Shown: piece by piece, positions 17,653 to 27,200 of the stretch
Layout of the letters: each line of letters starts with the position of its first letter
Position numbering within the stretch: the first letter of the stretch is position 1
Source of the DNA: Variovorax atrisoli 110B
Lineage (GTDB): Bacteria; Pseudomonadota; Gammaproteobacteria; Burkholderiales; Burkholderiaceae_C
Assembly (NCBI RefSeq): GCF_000382045.1
Contig: NZ_KB907457.1
Location: forward strand, 124,001-188,000
Length of the DNA: 64,000 nt
Reading direction: 5' to 3'
Position numbers and translations under genes: made by a program
The notes under the pieces: model-generated
Databases searched by the model: none
Told to the model about the DNA's origin: nothing
The model's input: only the letters and a program-made list of their open reading frames with translations

Positions 17653-17669
17653 GCCAGGAGACGCAAACC

Positions 17670-18278
17670 ATGTTGATGACCGCACTGGAAGCCGACTTCG
17701 GCCAGACCCCCTCGCAGACCGTGGGCCCCTACTTCGCCTACGGCCTCACCGCCACGCAATACGGCTACGACTTCGACCAGCCCTTCGACGCGGTGCTCGC
17801 GCTCGACGGCGCCAAGGGCCAGCGCATCCGCCTCGAAGGCCGCGTGCTCGATGGCGACGGCAACCCGATCAACGACGCGATGGTCGAGATCAGCCAGCCC
17901 GACGGCGAAGGCCGCTATCCGCAGACGCCCGAAGAGGCACGCGCCATGGGCTTCCGCGCCTTCGGCCGTGTCGGCACCGGCACGCACGAAGGCAACCGCT
18001 TCGTGTTCCACACCGTCAAGCCCGGCGCCGAGTCGCCCGGCGAGGCACCGCACATCAACGCGATCGTGCTGATGCGCGGCCTGCTGCTGCATGCCTTCAC
18101 GCGCATCTACTTCAGCGACGAGGCTGAAGCCAACGCGAAGGACGCGGTGCTGCAGAGCGTGCCCGCCGAGCGCCGCCACACGCTGATCGCCGAGCGCGTG
18201 GAGCAAGGCGGGGCCGTCACCTACCGCTTCGACATCCGCATGCAGGGTGCCGACGAGACGGCGTTCTTCGACGTCTGA
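17670..18278 (+). CDS. pcaG: Protocatechuate 3,4-dioxygenase, alpha subunit
   Basis: This 202-residue subunit is related to PcaH but lacks the iron ligands, and pairs with it in the (alpha-beta-Fe) protomer. Family landmarks are TPSQTVGPYFAYGL near the N-terminus, the beta-sandwich motif LEGRVLDGDGNPI, and the closing MQGADETAFFDV, matching the LRGADETPF end of PcaH. I chose the ATG at 17670 because CAGGAG lies nine bases before it. An earlier ATG at 17649 overlaps the pcaH stop but has no ribosome-binding site. A strong terminator follows. Confidence 0.95.
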   Translation: MLMTALEADFGQTPSQTVGPYFAYGLTATQYGYDFDQPFDAVLALDGAKGQRIRLEGRVLDGDGNPINDAMVEISQPDGEGRYPQTPEEARAMGFRAFGRVGTGTHEGNRFVFHTVKPGAESPGEAPHINAIVLMRGLLLHAFTRIYFSDEAEANAKDAVLQSVPAERRHTLIAERVEQGGAVTYRFDIRMQGADETAFFDV

Positions 18279-18311
18279 TCCATCTGATCTCTCAGGGAAA
18301 TCCCGGACATG

Positions 18312-18339
18312 AAAAAGCCCGCATCAGCGGGCTTTTTTT
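18312..18339 (+). terminator. Rho-independent terminator after pcaHG
   Basis: AAGCCCGC-ATCA-GCGGGCTT forms a perfect hairpin followed by a run of T on the plus strand, with A residues before the stem. It can therefore also serve the convergent cytochrome gene that ends at 18363. Confidence 0.93.
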
Positions 18340-18362
18340 GTTTTTGGAAGCGCTCGACTTGG

Positions 18363-19055
18363 TTACTCGGCGCCGTGGTGGATGCGCGATTCGGGCACCG
18401 TCTTCAGCTCGCCCGGCAGCGAGCTGATGTAGCTGGCCAGCGTCTTGAGCTCGGCGTTGGTGAACTTCTTCTCCTCGACCTGCTGGCCCATCACCGCATT
18501 CGAACGGCCCAGGTGCGAGTTGTTCTTCACGCGGTACGACTTGAGCGCGACGAAGAGATAGTCGGCATGCTGGCCGGCCAGCTTGGGCACGGTGCCGTCA
18601 TTCGGCGTGTTGAAGTTGGCGCCGTGGCACTTGGTGCAGCTGTTGTCGGCGTTGCGGGTGATGAGTGCCTCGACGTTGGCCGGCGTGGCCTTGGCCAGCG
18701 TGGCGGGAGGTGCGCTGCCGTCCTTCAGGCCGAGCTGGCTGTAGTAGGCGGCGATGTCTGCGATGTCCTGCTCGGTGAGCGTGTCCGCGATGGCGCGCAT
18801 GGTGGGATGCTTGCGGTCGCCGCCCTTGTACGCGGTGAGCGCTGCCGTGATGTAGGTGGCGCTCTGGCCAGCGATCATCGGCACCTTGTGGATCTCCGGA
18901 AAACTGGCCTGGTAGCCGATGATGCCGTGGCAGCCCACGCACATCTGCACCTTCTTTGCTCCGTCCTGGGCCTTGCCAGTGACTTGTTGGGCTTCAGCCG
19001 AGACCGTCACGGAAGCGACAGCAAGGGCAAACATCGTGGTCAACAACTTGTTCAT
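18363..19055 (-). CDS. Periplasmic diheme cytochrome c (cytochrome c4-like)
   Basis: This 230-residue protein has a Sec signal peptide (residues 1-22) and two c-type haem sites, CVGCH (39-43) and CTKCH (140-144), one in each half. Candidate axial methionines are in HPTMRAIA (about 86) and NAVMGQQ. Two related domains of about 100 residues are the layout of cytochrome c4, a soluble or loosely membrane-bound electron carrier that feeds terminal oxidases. It is convergent with pcaHG and divergent from the moxR-like gene. No oxidase gene is adjacent, so its partner is not shown here. Confidence 0.9.
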   Translation of the reverse strand: MNKLLTTMFALAVASVTVSAEAQQVTGKAQDGAKKVQMCVGCHGIIGYQASFPEIHKVPMIAGQSATYITAALTAYKGGDRKHPTMRAIADTLTEQDIADIAAYYSQLGLKDGSAPPATLAKATPANVEALITRNADNSCTKCHGANFNTPNDGTVPKLAGQHADYLFVALKSYRVKNNSHLGRSNAVMGQQVEEKKFTNAELKTLASYISSLPGELKTVPESRIHHGAE

Positions 19056-19104
19056 TTTGCGCGCACAATCTCGTGGAGAGTACAGTTTTTCGGATCAACA
19101 TTCG

Positions 19105-19125
19105 ATTATATGCAGGGGTCCCCTG
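19105..19125 (-). promoter_or_regulatory. Cytochrome promoter: consensus -10 with adjoining palindrome
   Basis: On the minus strand a perfect TATAAT (19110-19105) lies about 50 nt before the cytochrome ATG. Directly upstream of it is the palindrome CAGGGG-T-CCCCTG (19113-19125), which would lie in the spacer between -35 and -10. I see no good -35 hexamer, so an activator or an extended -10 may be used. The palindrome is a candidate operator. Confidence 0.45.
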
Positions 19126-19224
19126 GAACCCTGTGCAGGCCAACCCTGAGGCTGCACGACGCACATCGGGTGTGTTCTTTTCTCCACCCCCGTCCTCGTT
19201 CCATCCGTTCCATTCATCGCACTC

Positions 19225-20079
19225 ATGAAATTCCAGGGCTCAGACAACTACGTCGCCACGCAGGACCTGATGCTCGCGGTCAACGCGGCAATCACGCTCA
19301 AGCGCCCGCTGCTCGTCAAGGGCGAACCCGGCACAGGCAAGACCATGCTTGCGGAGGAAGTGGCCCAGTCGCTGGGCCTGCCGCTGCTGCAGTGGCACAT
19401 CAAGTCGACCACCAAGGCGCAGCAGGGCCTCTATGAATACGACGCGGTGAGCCGCCTGCGCGACTCGCAACTCAAGGACCTCGACGGCGGCGAGCGCGTG
19501 AGCGACATCAACAACTACATCGTCAAGGGCGTGCTCTGGCAGGCCTTCACGGCCGACCAGCCGGTGGCGCTGCTGATCGACGAGATCGACAAGGCCGACA
19601 TCGAATTCCCGAACGACCTGCTGCGCGAGATCGACCGCATGGAGTTCTACTGCTACGAGACGCGCGAGCTCATCCGCGCCAAGCACCGCCCGGTGGTGTT
19701 CATCACCTCCAACAACGAGAAGGAACTGCCCGACGCCTTCCTGCGCCGCTGCTTCTTCCACTACATCAAGTTCCCCGATGCCGAGACGATGAAGCACATC
19801 GTCGGCGTGCACTTCCCCGGCCTCAAGCAGGAGCTGCTCGCGGCCGCGATGAAGACCTTCTACGACGTGCGCAACCTGCCGGGCCTGAAGAAGAAGCCCT
19901 CCACCTCCGAGCTGCTCGACTGGCTCAAGCTGCTGGTGGCCGAGGACATCCCTCTCGAAGCCCTGCAGAGCAAGGACGACAAGGTCGCCGTGCCGCCGCT
20001 GGTGGGCGCGCTGCTCAAGAACGAGCAGGACGTGACGCTCTTCGAGAAGCTCGTCTTCATGCAGCGCAACAACCGCTGA
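19225..20079 (+). CDS. MoxR-type AAA+ ATPase
   Basis: This 284-residue ATPase has Walker A GEPGTGKT (33-40), Walker B ALLIDE (115-120), and the sensor region PVVFITSNNEKELPDAFLRRC, all typical of the MoxR/CoxD group. These proteins act as chaperones with a VWA-domain partner to mature enzyme complexes or insert metal cofactors. The partner is encoded three genes downstream at 20986. The ribosome-binding site before the ATG is weak. The next small gene starts 3 nt after the stop, so these genes probably form one transcript. The client enzyme cannot be told from this window. Confidence 0.92.
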   Translation: MKFQGSDNYVATQDLMLAVNAAITLKRPLLVKGEPGTGKTMLAEEVAQSLGLPLLQWHIKSTTKAQQGLYEYDAVSRLRDSQLKDLDGGERVSDINNYIVKGVLWQAFTADQPVALLIDEIDKADIEFPNDLLREIDRMEFYCYETRELIRAKHRPVVFITSNNEKELPDAFLRRCFFHYIKFPDAETMKHIVGVHFPGLKQELLAAAMKTFYDVRNLPGLKKKPSTSELLDWLKLLVAEDIPLEALQSKDDKVAVPPLVGALLKNEQDVTLFEKLVFMQRNNR

Positions 20080-20082
20080 GCC

Positions 20083-20328
20083 ATGAGCAGCCAGAAACAC
20101 TCCACCAGACAGCTCATGAAGCTGGGCATCGCCCAGGCCGTGATGTTCATGGTGGGCGCGCTGCTGGGCCGCGGGCTCGGGCTGCTGCTGGGCCTCGACG
20201 CCTTCGGCAGCGGCGAGTACAACAAGCGCGAGCTCATCGGCATCGCGCTGATCGGCCTGGGCGGCGGCGCCGGCGCACAGGCCGCGCGCGTCTGGTACAC
20301 GGGCAAGTACGGCGACCCGCGCGGCTGA
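20083..20328 (+). CDS. Small membrane protein of the moxR operon
   Basis: This 81-residue protein has two predicted hydrophobic stretches (about 13-38 and 50-66) rich in Gly and Leu, ending in a basic tail (YTGKYGDPRG). It begins 3 nt after the moxR stop, so it is probably co-translated. I recognise no family. Glycine-zipper-like spacing (GALLGRGLGLLLG, GLGGGAGA) suggests close helix packing in the inner membrane. Confidence 0.75.
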   Translation: MSSQKHSTRQLMKLGIAQAVMFMVGALLGRGLGLLLGLDAFGSGEYNKRELIGIALIGLGGGAGAQAARVWYTGKYGDPRG

Positions 20329-20356
20329 GCCCTGCGAGCCCGGAGGAAAGGGACAA

Positions 20357-20941
20357 ATGGCATTCGTCGAACCCGTCACGCTGAAGGCCCGCGGCATCGC
20401 ACTGGTGCCGCTTGCGCTCGCGCATGAGGAAGGACTGCGCGCCGCGGCCGCCGACGGCGAGCTGTGGAAGCTGCGCGTCACCTCCGTGCCCGAGCCGGAG
20501 AACACCCGCGCCTACATCGAGACCGCACTCAAGACCGCCGACCGCTTCGCCTTCGCCGTGACCGACGAGGCCACCGGCACCGTGCTCGGCACCACCAGCT
20601 TCCACGACATCCTGCCCGCAGTGAAGCGAGTGGAGATCGGCTACACGTGGTACGCCGCGCGCTGCCAGCGCACCCATGCCAACACCACCTGCAAGCTGCT
20701 GCTGGGGCATGCCTTCGACGCGCTGGGCTGCAACGTGGTGGGCTGGCGCACCGACAACTTCAACTTCGCCTCGCAGCGCGCCATCGAGCGGCTGGGCGCG
20801 AAGAAGGACGGCGTGATCCGCGGCCATGCGATGCGCCGCGACGGCACCATCCGCGACACCGTCATGTACAGCCTGCGTTCGGGCGAATGGCCCGAGGTGA
20901 AGGCGCAGCTGCTGTATCTGCTCGACAAGCCGCGCGGCTGA
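20357..20941 (+). CDS. GNAT-family N-acetyltransferase (RimJ/RimL type)
   Basis: This 194-residue protein has the order of elements seen in RimJ/RimL-like acetyltransferases: the substrate-side N-terminus LVPLALAHEEGLRAAA, the strand VLGTTSFHDILPAVKRVEIGYTW, and the acetyl-CoA loop region QRTHANTTCKLLLGHAFDALGCNVV. It ends DGTIRDTVMYSLRSGEWPEVK. The ribosome-binding site GGAGGAAAGG is good. The protein or small-molecule substrate is unknown. It sits between moxR and vwa genes, which may be chance or may mean a shared role. Confidence 0.88.
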   Translation: MAFVEPVTLKARGIALVPLALAHEEGLRAAAADGELWKLRVTSVPEPENTRAYIETALKTADRFAFAVTDEATGTVLGTTSFHDILPAVKRVEIGYTWYAARCQRTHANTTCKLLLGHAFDALGCNVVGWRTDNFNFASQRAIERLGAKKDGVIRGHAMRRDGTIRDTVMYSLRSGEWPEVKAQLLYLLDKPRG

Positions 20942-20985
20942 CGCGCGACGACGGCCACACACGAGAAACAATGAAGGAGCGCCCC

Positions 20986-22173
20986 ATGCTCATCGACTTC
21001 TTCTACACCCTGCGCTCGGCCAAGCTGCCGGTGTCGGTCAAGGAATACCTCACGCTGCTGGAGGCCCTGCAGGCCGACGTGGTGGGGCCGAACTCCGACG
21101 GCGCCTACGGCATCGACGACTTCTACTACCTCTCGCGCACCGCCCTCGTGAAGGACGAGAAGCACTACGACAAGTTCGACCGCGCCTTCGCCGCCTACTT
21201 CAAGGGCGTGGAGATGCTGACCGACTTCACCAAGGAAGTGCCGCTCGACTGGCTGCGCAAGACGCTGGAGCGCGAGTTCACGGCGGAAGAAAAAGCCAAG
21301 ATCGAGAAGATGGGCTGGGACGAGCTCATGGAGACGCTCAAGAAGCGCTTCGAGGAGCAGAAGGAGCGCCACGAGGGCGGCAGCAAGTGGATCGGCACCG
21401 GCGGCACCTCGCCCTTCGGCAACGGCGGCTACAACCCGCAGGGCATCCGCATCGGCGGCGCGGGCAAGAACAGGAGCGCCGTGAAGGTGTGGGACCAGCG
21501 CGCCTACAAGGACTACGACGACACGCAGGAACTGGGCACGCGCAACATCAAGGTCGCGCTGCGCCGGCTGCGCAAGTTCGCGCGCGAGGGCCATGACGAG
21601 GAGCTGGACCTCGACGACACCATCCACTCGACCGCCGCCAACGCCGGCTTCCTCGACATCAAGATGCGGCCGGAGCGCCACAACAACGTCAAGGTGCTGC
21701 TGCTGATGGACGTGGGCGGCACGATGGACGAGCACATCCAGCGCGTGGAGGAGTTGTTCTCGGCCGTGAAGACCGAGTTCAAGCACCTGGAGTTCTTCTA
21801 CTTCCACAACTGCGTGTACGACTTCATGTGGAAGAACAACAAGCGCCGCTTCTCCGAGAAGTTCGCCACCTGGGACATCCTGCGCAAGTACAACAAGGAC
21901 TACAAGCTCATCTTCGTCGGCGACGCGACCATGAGCCCCTACGAGATCCTGCAGCCCGGCGGCAGCGTCGAATACAACAACGAAGAGGCCGGCGCCGAGT
22001 GGATCCAGCGCCTGACGCACACCTTCCCGAAGTTCGCGTGGATCAACCCCGAGCCGCAGGGCGTGTGGCAGTACCGCCAGAGCATCGCGGTGATGCAGCA
22101 GCTGATGTCCAACCGCATGTATCCCCTCACGCTGCGGGGCCTTGAGGAAGCGATGCGCATGCTGTCCAAGTAG
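20986..22173 (+). CDS. VWA-domain protein, MoxR partner (CoxE-like)
   Basis: This 395-residue protein has an N-terminal helical region (to about 130), a Gly-rich link (GTGGTSPFGNGGYNPQ), and a C-terminal von Willebrand A fold beginning VKVLLLMDVGG. The metal-site motif normally written DxSxS reads DVGGT (242-246) here, so metal binding may be altered. I chose the ATG at 20986 because AAGGAG lies about seven bases before it. An in-frame ATG at 20971 has no such site. MoxR ATPase and VWA proteins commonly work as a pair, with the VWA protein bridging ATPase and client. Confidence 0.88.
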   Translation: MLIDFFYTLRSAKLPVSVKEYLTLLEALQADVVGPNSDGAYGIDDFYYLSRTALVKDEKHYDKFDRAFAAYFKGVEMLTDFTKEVPLDWLRKTLEREFTAEEKAKIEKMGWDELMETLKKRFEEQKERHEGGSKWIGTGGTSPFGNGGYNPQGIRIGGAGKNRSAVKVWDQRAYKDYDDTQELGTRNIKVALRRLRKFAREGHDEELDLDDTIHSTAANAGFLDIKMRPERHNNVKVLLLMDVGGTMDEHIQRVEELFSAVKTEFKHLEFFYFHNCVYDFMWKNNKRRFSEKFATWDILRKYNKDYKLIFVGDATMSPYEILQPGGSVEYNNEEAGAEWIQRLTHTFPKFAWINPEPQGVWQYRQSIAVMQQLMSNRMYPLTLRGLEEAMRMLSK

Positions 22174-22236
22174 GACGATGCCGTCGATCCGGCCCGCCCT
22201 TCAGGAAGCGGCCGGGCTTGCTGTCAGAATCCGCCC

Positions 22237-24189
22237 ATGGTCAGGGCGGTTCCTGTTTCTTCGCCGGCGTGGTGGCCGGCTTTGCTTTTGTGCGGCGTCC
22301 TGCTTCTGCAAGGCTGCAGCCTGCTGCCGAAGAAGGAATCCGCCGAAGAAAACAAACCCGTGTCGGGCCTCGTGCGCAGCGGCGCGGCCGGCGCCGGCGC
22401 CGGCACCACCGACGCAGACAGGGACGGCAAGGAAGGCGAAAGGAAGCCCGGCGACAAGCGCGACGCCTTCACCGTCGACGTGCGCGGCCCCGAGGCCGTG
22501 CGCGACTACCTCCGGCTGCATCTCGAGCTCCAGCGCTACCGCGAGCTCGACGACCTGGGCGCCACCGAGATCTCCCGCCTCATGGTGGCCGCCGAGGCCA
22601 ATGCGCGCGAGCTGCTCGCCACGCTCGGCTACTTCACGCCCACGCTGACGCTCGAACTCAACGAGACCCCGCAGGGCGAGAAGGCGCCGCGCGAGATCGT
22701 CATCAACGTTTCGCCCGGCGAGCTCACCAAGGTGAGCAACGTGCAGATCAGCTATGCCGGCCCCATCGCCGACGACCCGGCCGCCGAGTCGCAGCGCGAC
22801 ACCATCCGCACCGCCTGGGCCCTGCGCGCCGGCCAGCCGTTCACCCAGCAGGCCTGGGACGACGCCAAGACCACGGCGCTGCGCAGCCTCACCGCCAGGC
22901 GCTTTCCGACCGGCAGCATCGCGATCAGCCGCGCCGAGGTGGATGCCGACCGCAGCGAGGCGCGACTGAGCGTCACCTACCAGTCGGGCCCGGCCTACAA
23001 GTTCGGGCCGCTGGTGCTGCGCGGCATCCAGCGCTACGACCCCGACGGCGCGCGCCGCATCGCGCGCCTGCCCAGCGGCCAGGACTACGACCAGCAGAAG
23101 CTGCTCGACGCACAGCAGCGCCTGGCCAGCAGCGGCTACTATGACTCGGTGTTCCTCACGCTCGACACCGACAGCGGCAACCCGCTGGCCGCGCCCGTCA
23201 TCGCGCAGCTGCGCGAGGCGCCGCTGCAGAAGGTGGTGCTGGGCGTGGGCTTCACCACCGACAACGGGCCGCGGCTGTCGATCGACCACATCCACAACCA
23301 GGTGCCGCTGCTGGGCTGGCGCGCCGTCTCGCGGCTGTCGGTGGACAACGACATCAAGTCGCTGTCCACCGAGCTGAAGGCCATTCCCGACGACCACGGC
23401 TGGCGCTGGTTCGCCGGCGCCGAGCTCAAGAGCGAGCAGTCGGGCAGCTACGTGGTCGACAGCGGGCGCCTGCGCGGCGGGCGCAGCAAGTCGGGCGACC
23501 ACATCGACCGCAGCTACTTCCTGCAGTACGACTACGCCCAGAACCGCGGCATCAACGCCCCGCCCTCGGCCTCGGCCGTGACGGCCAACTGGGGCTGGAC
23601 CGGACGCTACTTCGACGACAACTCCGCACCCTCGCGCGGCTACGGCCTCGCGCTCGAGGTGGCGGCCGGCTACACGCTTACCGGCGAGCAGGTGCCCTTC
23701 ACCCGTACCTACGCGCGCTGGCTCGGCGTGCTGCCGCTGGGCTCGGCCGAGGACAAGGAACTGCGCGCGCGCCGCAGCCGCCTGCAGCTGCGCGTGGAGG
23801 CCGGCGCCGTGTCGGCGAAGGACAGCGCGCAGATCCCCTCCACGCTGATGTTCCTGACCGGCGGCGACACCACCGTGCGCGGCTACAGCTACAAGCAGAT
23901 CGGCACCGTGCGCGCCGACGGCACCACCGTGGCCGGCCGCTACCTCGGCGTGGCCAGCGTGGAGTGGCAGCGCCCCTTCGTCTACAACAACAAGCTCACC
24001 GAATGGGAGAGCGTGGTGTTCGTCGACGCGGGCGCCGTGGCCGACAAGCCCGGCGAGCTCAAGCCCAAGGTCGGCGTGGGCGTGGGCGCGCGCTGGCGCA
24101 GCCCCGTCGGGCCGGTGCAGGCCGACCTGGCCTATGGCGTGGACTCGAAGAAGTTCCGCCTGCACTTCCGCCTCGGCTTCACCTTCTGA
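22237..24189 (+). CDS. tamA: TamA-like outer-membrane assembly protein (BamA superfamily)
   Basis: This 650-residue protein has a signal that looks like a lipoprotein type (LLLQGCS near residue 26), POTRA-like repeats (about 75-330), and a 16-stranded barrel domain whose family motif GGDTTVRGY is visible near residue 545. It ends in aromatic phenylalanine, as outer-membrane proteins do. TamA works with TamB in outer-membrane protein insertion and phospholipid transport. tamB follows 15 nt downstream. A lipoprotein cysteine is not usual for TamA of enteric bacteria but is plausible here. The segment up to residue 75 is charged and low in complexity. Confidence 0.93.
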   Translation: MVRAVPVSSPAWWPALLLCGVLLLQGCSLLPKKESAEENKPVSGLVRSGAAGAGAGTTDADRDGKEGERKPGDKRDAFTVDVRGPEAVRDYLRLHLELQRYRELDDLGATEISRLMVAAEANARELLATLGYFTPTLTLELNETPQGEKAPREIVINVSPGELTKVSNVQISYAGPIADDPAAESQRDTIRTAWALRAGQPFTQQAWDDAKTTALRSLTARRFPTGSIAISRAEVDADRSEARLSVTYQSGPAYKFGPLVLRGIQRYDPDGARRIARLPSGQDYDQQKLLDAQQRLASSGYYDSVFLTLDTDSGNPLAAPVIAQLREAPLQKVVLGVGFTTDNGPRLSIDHIHNQVPLLGWRAVSRLSVDNDIKSLSTELKAIPDDHGWRWFAGAELKSEQSGSYVVDSGRLRGGRSKSGDHIDRSYFLQYDYAQNRGINAPPSASAVTANWGWTGRYFDDNSAPSRGYGLALEVAAGYTLTGEQVPFTRTYARWLGVLPLGSAEDKELRARRSRLQLRVEAGAVSAKDSAQIPSTLMFLTGGDTTVRGYSYKQIGTVRADGTTVAGRYLGVASVEWQRPFVYNNKLTEWESVVFVDAGAVADKPGELKPKVGVGVGARWRSPVGPVQADLAYGVDSKKFRLHFRLGFTF

Positions 24190-24204
24190 CGCAGGCACCG
24201 CCAG

Positions 24205-27200
24205 ATGCAGACCGACGAACAGTCCACACCGCCATCGCCTCCCCGCCGCTCGCGCGCGCGGCGTGCGATGCGCGCCCTTGCCTGGACGGTCGCCGGCCTG
24301 CTGCTGGCCGTGGTTCTGCTGGTCGCCGGCGCATGGTGGTGGCTGGGCTCGAATACCTCGCTCGCCTTCGCGCTCGCCCAGGCGGCGCAGCGCCTGCCGG
24401 CCGGCCAGACGCTCGAAAGCCGCGACGTGAGCGGCTCGCTGCGCACCGGCGGCCGCATCGGCTGGCTCAAGTACCAGAGCGAGAGCATCGCCGTGGAGGT
24501 GAACGACGCCACCATCGGCTGGCAGCTCGCGCCGCTGCTGAACCGCAGGGTGCAGCTTGGCGAGGTGCATGCGAAGCAGGTGCTGATCGAGAAGCGCGGC
24601 CCGCCGAGCGACAAGCCCACCGAGCCGCTCGAACAGCTCGCCCTGCCGATAGAGGTCGAGCTGCCCTTCCGCATCGACGAACTGCGCTGGGCCGGCCCGC
24701 CCGTGCTGCAGGCGCTCAATCTCTCGGGCAGCTACAGCTACAAGGCGGCCGAGCATGCGCTCGAGGTCAAGGGCGTGGACATCGCCAGCGGCCACTACAG
24801 CGCCCGCGTGAAGCTGCAGGGCCCTGCGCCGATGGCGATCGACGCCGCACTCGACGGCCGCGTGAAGGCGCCCGTGGCCGAGGATCACGACATCGACGTG
24901 ATGGCCACCGCCACTGTCAAGGGCACGCTCGCCGGCGCCGGTGCGCGCCTGCAGGTGGCGGCAGAGCTGAAGCCTGCCGAGGAGAACGCCGACGCGCCCA
25001 TGGCGGCCAGCCTGCAGGCGCAGATCGCGCCCTGGCTGCCCCAGCCGGTGATCGACGCGAAGGCCGACCTGCGCAACGTCGACGCGTCGAGCCTGTGGCC
25101 CGGCGCACCCGAGACCCGGCTCACCGGCACCGTCGAACTGCAGCCCGATGCCGACACCGGCCCCGCCGCGTGGAAGGCCTCGGCCGACATCCGCAACGCC
25201 CTGCCCGGCCCATGGGACAAGCAGAAGCTGCCGCTCGAACAGCTGCTGGCCAGGGTCGGCTTCGACGGCACCAGCTGGACCCTCTCCGAAGCCACCGTGC
25301 GCGCGGGCGGCGGGCGCATCGACGCGGCCGGCAAATGGAGCCCGGCGCCCTCGCCCTGGCAGGCGCAGGCCACCGTGCGCGGCGTGCGGCCCGCGGCGCT
25401 CTACAGCGAGCTTTCGGGCGCGCCGGTCAGCGGCCAGCTCAAGGCCGAGCAGAAGGACAGCACCATCGCCTTCGACGCCAGCCTGCGCGCCGAAGGCGGC
25501 GGCGCGGGCAGCAAGGCCCTGCCCGGCTTCGCGCTCGACCGCGCGCTGGCACAGGGCCAGTGGAAGGACCAGGTGCTCGACCTGCGCACGCTGCGCATCG
25601 ATGCGCAACGCGCCAGCATCGACGGCCGCGTGCAGGTGCGCGTGGCCGATCAGGCGGCGAGCGGCAAGCTGGCCCTCGCCCTGCCCGGCGGCAGCGCGCA
25701 GGTCGAAGGCCGCATCGCGCCCGATGCGGGCAGCGGCGAGGTCAGGGCCGCCATCGACGACGCCGGCACCGTGCAGCGCTGGGTGCAGGGCCTGCCGGGG
25801 CTGTCCGGCGTGTTCGGCAATGCCGGCGCCAAGGGTTCCGCGAAGCTCGATGCCAGCTGGCAGGGCGGCTGGCGCACCATCCAGCGCCGGCTCGAGAACC
25901 CCAACGCACCCGCTCCGCGAGGCGTCGCCGAGCCCAGCATCAAGGCCGCGCTCGCCGTGCCGCGCCTCGAACTCACCCTGCCCTCCGAGCAGCCCGGCGG
26001 AACGGGCACCGATGTCCAGGTGCGCAACCTGCAAGCCGACCTTGCGGGCAGCCTCGCGCAGGCCACGCTCGCGCTGAAGGGCGAGGCCGCCACCGGCACG
26101 CAGAAGTTCGACATCGATACCCGCGCCAGCGGCGGCATCGCCGGTGCCGGCCAGTGGCGCGCGGCGCTGACCAGCCTGAAGCTGCAGGCGCAGGACAGCG
26201 CCCGCCCCGGCGCACCATGGGTGCTGGAGCTGGGCCGCGAAGTCACCGCGACCATCCGGACCGCGAGCGGCAACGCGCCGCGCCTCGACGTGGAAGCCTC
26301 CGCCGCCTCGGCCACGCTGCGTGGCCCCGTGCCCGGCACGGTGCGCATCGACTGGCAGCCGCTGCGCTTCAGCCAGAGCGGCGCCGCGCCCAACCGCGTG
26401 TTCCGCGTGCAGTCCAAGGGCCAGCTGCAGGGCCTGCCGATGGCCTGGGCCGGCGCCTTCGGCGCCAACACCACGCTCGGCGAATACGGCATCAGCGGCG
26501 ACCTGATGTTCAACGGCGACTGGGACATCGATGCCGGCGACACGCTGCACGCCAAGGCCCGCCTCGCGCGCCAGAGCGGCGACATCCGCGTGCAGGCCGG
26601 CGAGGCCGCGCTGGTCACGCGCATCACCAGCACCGGCACGGGCACCGCGAGCGAGCGCACGATGAATTCCGCCTCGGCCAGCGGCGACGCGCCCAGCACG
26701 CCGGCCGGCCTGCGCCAGGCCGAGCTGCGCCTGGATGCCGACGGCGACGCGGTGCGCGCCGTTCTCGCCTGGGACAGCGAACGCGCCGGCAAGATCGACG
26801 CCGACATCAACACCCGCGTGCAGCAGCGCGCCGGCGGCTGGCAGTGGGCGCCCGACGCACCGCTGGGCGGCAACATCAAGGCCACGCTGCCGAACCTGGG
26901 CGTGTGGTCGATGCTCGCGCCGCCGGGCTGGCGCATCGCCGGCACGCTGGACGCCAACGCCACGCTCTCGGGCAACCGCGCCGCGCCGCGCTGGAACGGC
27001 ACGCTGGGCGCCGACAAGCTCGCGCTGCGCGCGCCCGTCGAAGGGCTGGACCTGCGCGACGGCCGTCTGCGCGCCACGCTCACGGGCGAGCGCGTGGAGA
27101 TCACCGAATTCACGCTCAAGGGCGGCGCCGGCAGCTCCGCACGCATCGGCGGCCAGAGCGGCAACCGCAGCACCGCAGCGAGCGAGGCCCGCACCGATGG

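Noticed and set aside
17649..17669. Earlier pcaG start overlapping the pcaH stop
   Set aside because: It has no ribosome-binding site, while CAGGAG precedes the ATG at 17670, giving the usual PcaG length.
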